DNA from: Alphaproteobacteria bacterium
Lineage (GTDB): Bacteria > Pseudomonadota > Alphaproteobacteria > Rhizobiales > Aestuariivirgaceae
DNA length: 6,316 nt
Assembly (NCBI GenBank): GCA_005884715.1
Contig: VAZZ01000480.1
Location: forward strand, 14,955 to 21,270
Direction: 5' to 3'
Positions 5,222 through 6,316 of this stretch are shown here, in pieces. How positions within the stretch are numbered: the first letter of the stretch is position 1; every line of letters begins with the position of its first letter. Made by a program: the position numbers and the translations under genes. Under the pieces are notes generated by a model. It was not told the origin of the DNA. It made no database searches and saw only the letters and a program-made list of their open reading frames with translations.

Positions 5222-6316
5222 GTGCCCAACCACCGTAGGGTGAGACACAGCGTGGTGGTGCCATCCCGCCGACGCCGCCGATCGGCTTTGCGGCGCGTCT
5301 TCTATTCCCTGATTCTCCTGGCCGGGTGCGCCGCTTTGGTGGTCTTCGGGCTTGGCCTCTATGGCTATGTGAAATTCACCGGGCCTGGGCCGTTGGCCGA
5401 GGACAAGGTCTTCCAGATCGAGCGCGGCGGCGTCCTGGGCATTGCTGCCGATCTCGAAAAGGCAGGGATTATTTCGAGTGCCAATATCTTCGCCGCTGCA
5501 GCCACCACGACCGGCGATCGCGGACGCCTGAAGCCCGGCGAATATCAGTTCAAGCAGGCGATGAGCATGCGTGATGTGATGAACCTCATCGTGTCGGGCA
5601 GGTTCATTACCTATAAGATCACTATTCCGGAGGGCTGGACGACGGCGCAGGCGCTTGACCGTCTGCGTGAGAATGAGGTCCTGAAGGGCGATATTACACT
5701 TACCCCCGCCGAGGGGCAGATCATGCCCGACACTTATGTCTTCCAGCGCGGCGAAACGCGCGATGACATCGTCAGGGGCATGATGGCGGCGAGCCAGAAG
5801 ATGATGGATGAGTTATGGCCGCAGCGGGCCGCGGATGCGCCGGTCAAGACGCCGGCAGAAGCGCTCACCCTCGCTTCGATCATCGAAAAGGAAACCGGTG
5901 TGCCTGAAGAACGCGCGCGTGTGGCGTCGGTATTCGCCAACCGGCTGCGCCAAGGCATGCCCCTGCAATCCGATCCGACCATCATCTATGGCCTCACTGG
6001 CGGCCAAACCAAGCTCGCCCGGCCGCTGAGCAAGCAGGACATCGAGCAGGCAACGCCCTATAATACTTACCGCATCAATGGCTTGCCGCCTGGCCCGATC
6101 GCCAATCCCGGCCGCGCATCGCTCGAGGCGGCCTTGTCTCCGGCCAAGACCAGGGATCTCTATTTTGTTGCCGACGGTTCGGGGGGACATGTCTTCGCCG
6201 AGACGATCGAAGACCACCGCGTAAATGTCAGAAAATGGCGCGAGATCGAGAAGAAGCGCAATCAGGGCGGCGAAGAGGCGCCGGTCATGGATGAGACGGA
6301 TGCCGCTCGTCCAGCT
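5222..6316 (+). CDS. mltG: Endolytic murein transglycosylase MltG (YceG-like), right end missing
   Basis: From GTG 5222 the frame is open for 365 codons to the window edge, with no stop. The product has an arginine-rich cytoplasmic N-terminus (RRRRR at 16-20), one membrane helix (about 26-50, VFYSLILLAGCAALVVFG), a LysM-like periplasmic part (VFQIERGGVLG to LKPGEYQF, Glu107-Tyr108) and the YceG catalytic domain: IPEGW (135-139), LASIIEKETGV with the catalytic glutamate most likely Glu222, QSDPTIIYGL (Asp251), TPYNTYRINGLPPGPIANPG (278-297), and the LYFVADGSGGHVF end of the domain. MltG cuts nascent glycan strands in the inner-membrane periplasm, leaving 1,6-anhydro ends, and so sets strand length. 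The charged tail after about residue 345 (EKKRNQGGEEAPV) looks like the start of a low-complexity extension common in alphaproteobacterial forms. It follows fabF by 19 bases and is probably in the same operon. Confidence 0.95.
   Translation, partial: MPNHRRVRHSVVVPSRRRRRSALRRVFYSLILLAGCAALVVFGLGLYGYVKFTGPGPLAEDKVFQIERGGVLGIAADLEKAGIISSANIFAAAATTTGDRGRLKPGEYQFKQAMSMRDVMNLIVSGRFITYKITIPEGWTTAQALDRLRENEVLKGDITLTPAEGQIMPDTYVFQRGETRDDIVRGMMAASQKMMDELWPQRAADAPVKTPAEALTLASIIEKETGVPEERARVASVFANRLRQGMPLQSDPTIIYGLTGGQTKLARPLSKQDIEQATPYNTYRINGLPPGPIANPGRASLEAALSPAKTRDLYFVADGSGGHVFAETIEDHRVNVRKWREIEKKRNQGGEEAPVMDETDAARPA

Noticed and set aside
1..6316. CRISPR array, tRNA or rRNA genes, phage genes or a new defence system
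   Set aside because: No regularly spaced repeats, no tRNA-like cloverleaf or rRNA signature, and all substantial genes belong to recognised families.

Overview
The window looks like the chromosome of an alphaproteobacterium, most likely in the Hyphomicrobiales (rhizobial) group. By eye it is about 60% G+C. The plus strand carries the order fabD-fabG-acpP-fabF-mltG, a type II fatty-acid synthesis (FAS-II) block followed by a murein lytic transglycosylase. The proteins match familiar alphaproteobacterial versions closely. Genus cannot be told from this stretch.

Left part (1-1591), everything on the minus strand. Reading leftwards from the centre, there is a PLP-dependent threonine/serine dehydratase-like enzyme (626-1591), then a decayed HicAB toxin-antitoxin locus (165-582), then the first 52 codons of a GNAT acetyltransferase that runs off the left edge. 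In the HicAB remnant, the toxin gene hicA is frameshifted near position 420. The antitoxin gene hicB has lost its N-terminal RNase H-like domain and survives only as its C-terminal DNA-binding segment, joined directly to the end of hicA.

Centre (1592-1708) is a 117-base divergent intergenic region that must hold the control signals for both the dehydratase (leftwards) and fabD (rightwards). A TTGACT box is the best -35 candidate for fabD.

Right part (1709-6316), everything on the plus strand. FabD loads malonyl groups onto ACP, FabF condenses malonyl-ACP with the growing acyl chain, and FabG reduces the resulting 3-oxoacyl-ACP. AcpP is the carrier that shuttles all intermediates. fabD and fabG are 4 bases apart and surely cotranscribed. 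A gap of about 200 bases precedes acpP, with an inverted repeat and a 9-codon open frame with its own Shine-Dalgarno sequence, which suggests a separate acpP promoter or leader. A perfect 16-base palindrome lies between acpP and fabF and may set the ratio of acpP to fabF transcript. mltG starts with GTG 19 bases after fabF and is open to the right edge. Its product is an inner-membrane enzyme that ends peptidoglycan glycan strands, so the operon pairs membrane-lipid synthesis with wall synthesis.

No undescribed multi-gene system is evident. The points that merit a second look are the HicAB remnant and its join to the GNAT gene, the acpP leader, the acpP-fabF palindrome, and the unusual glycine loop of the dehydratase.
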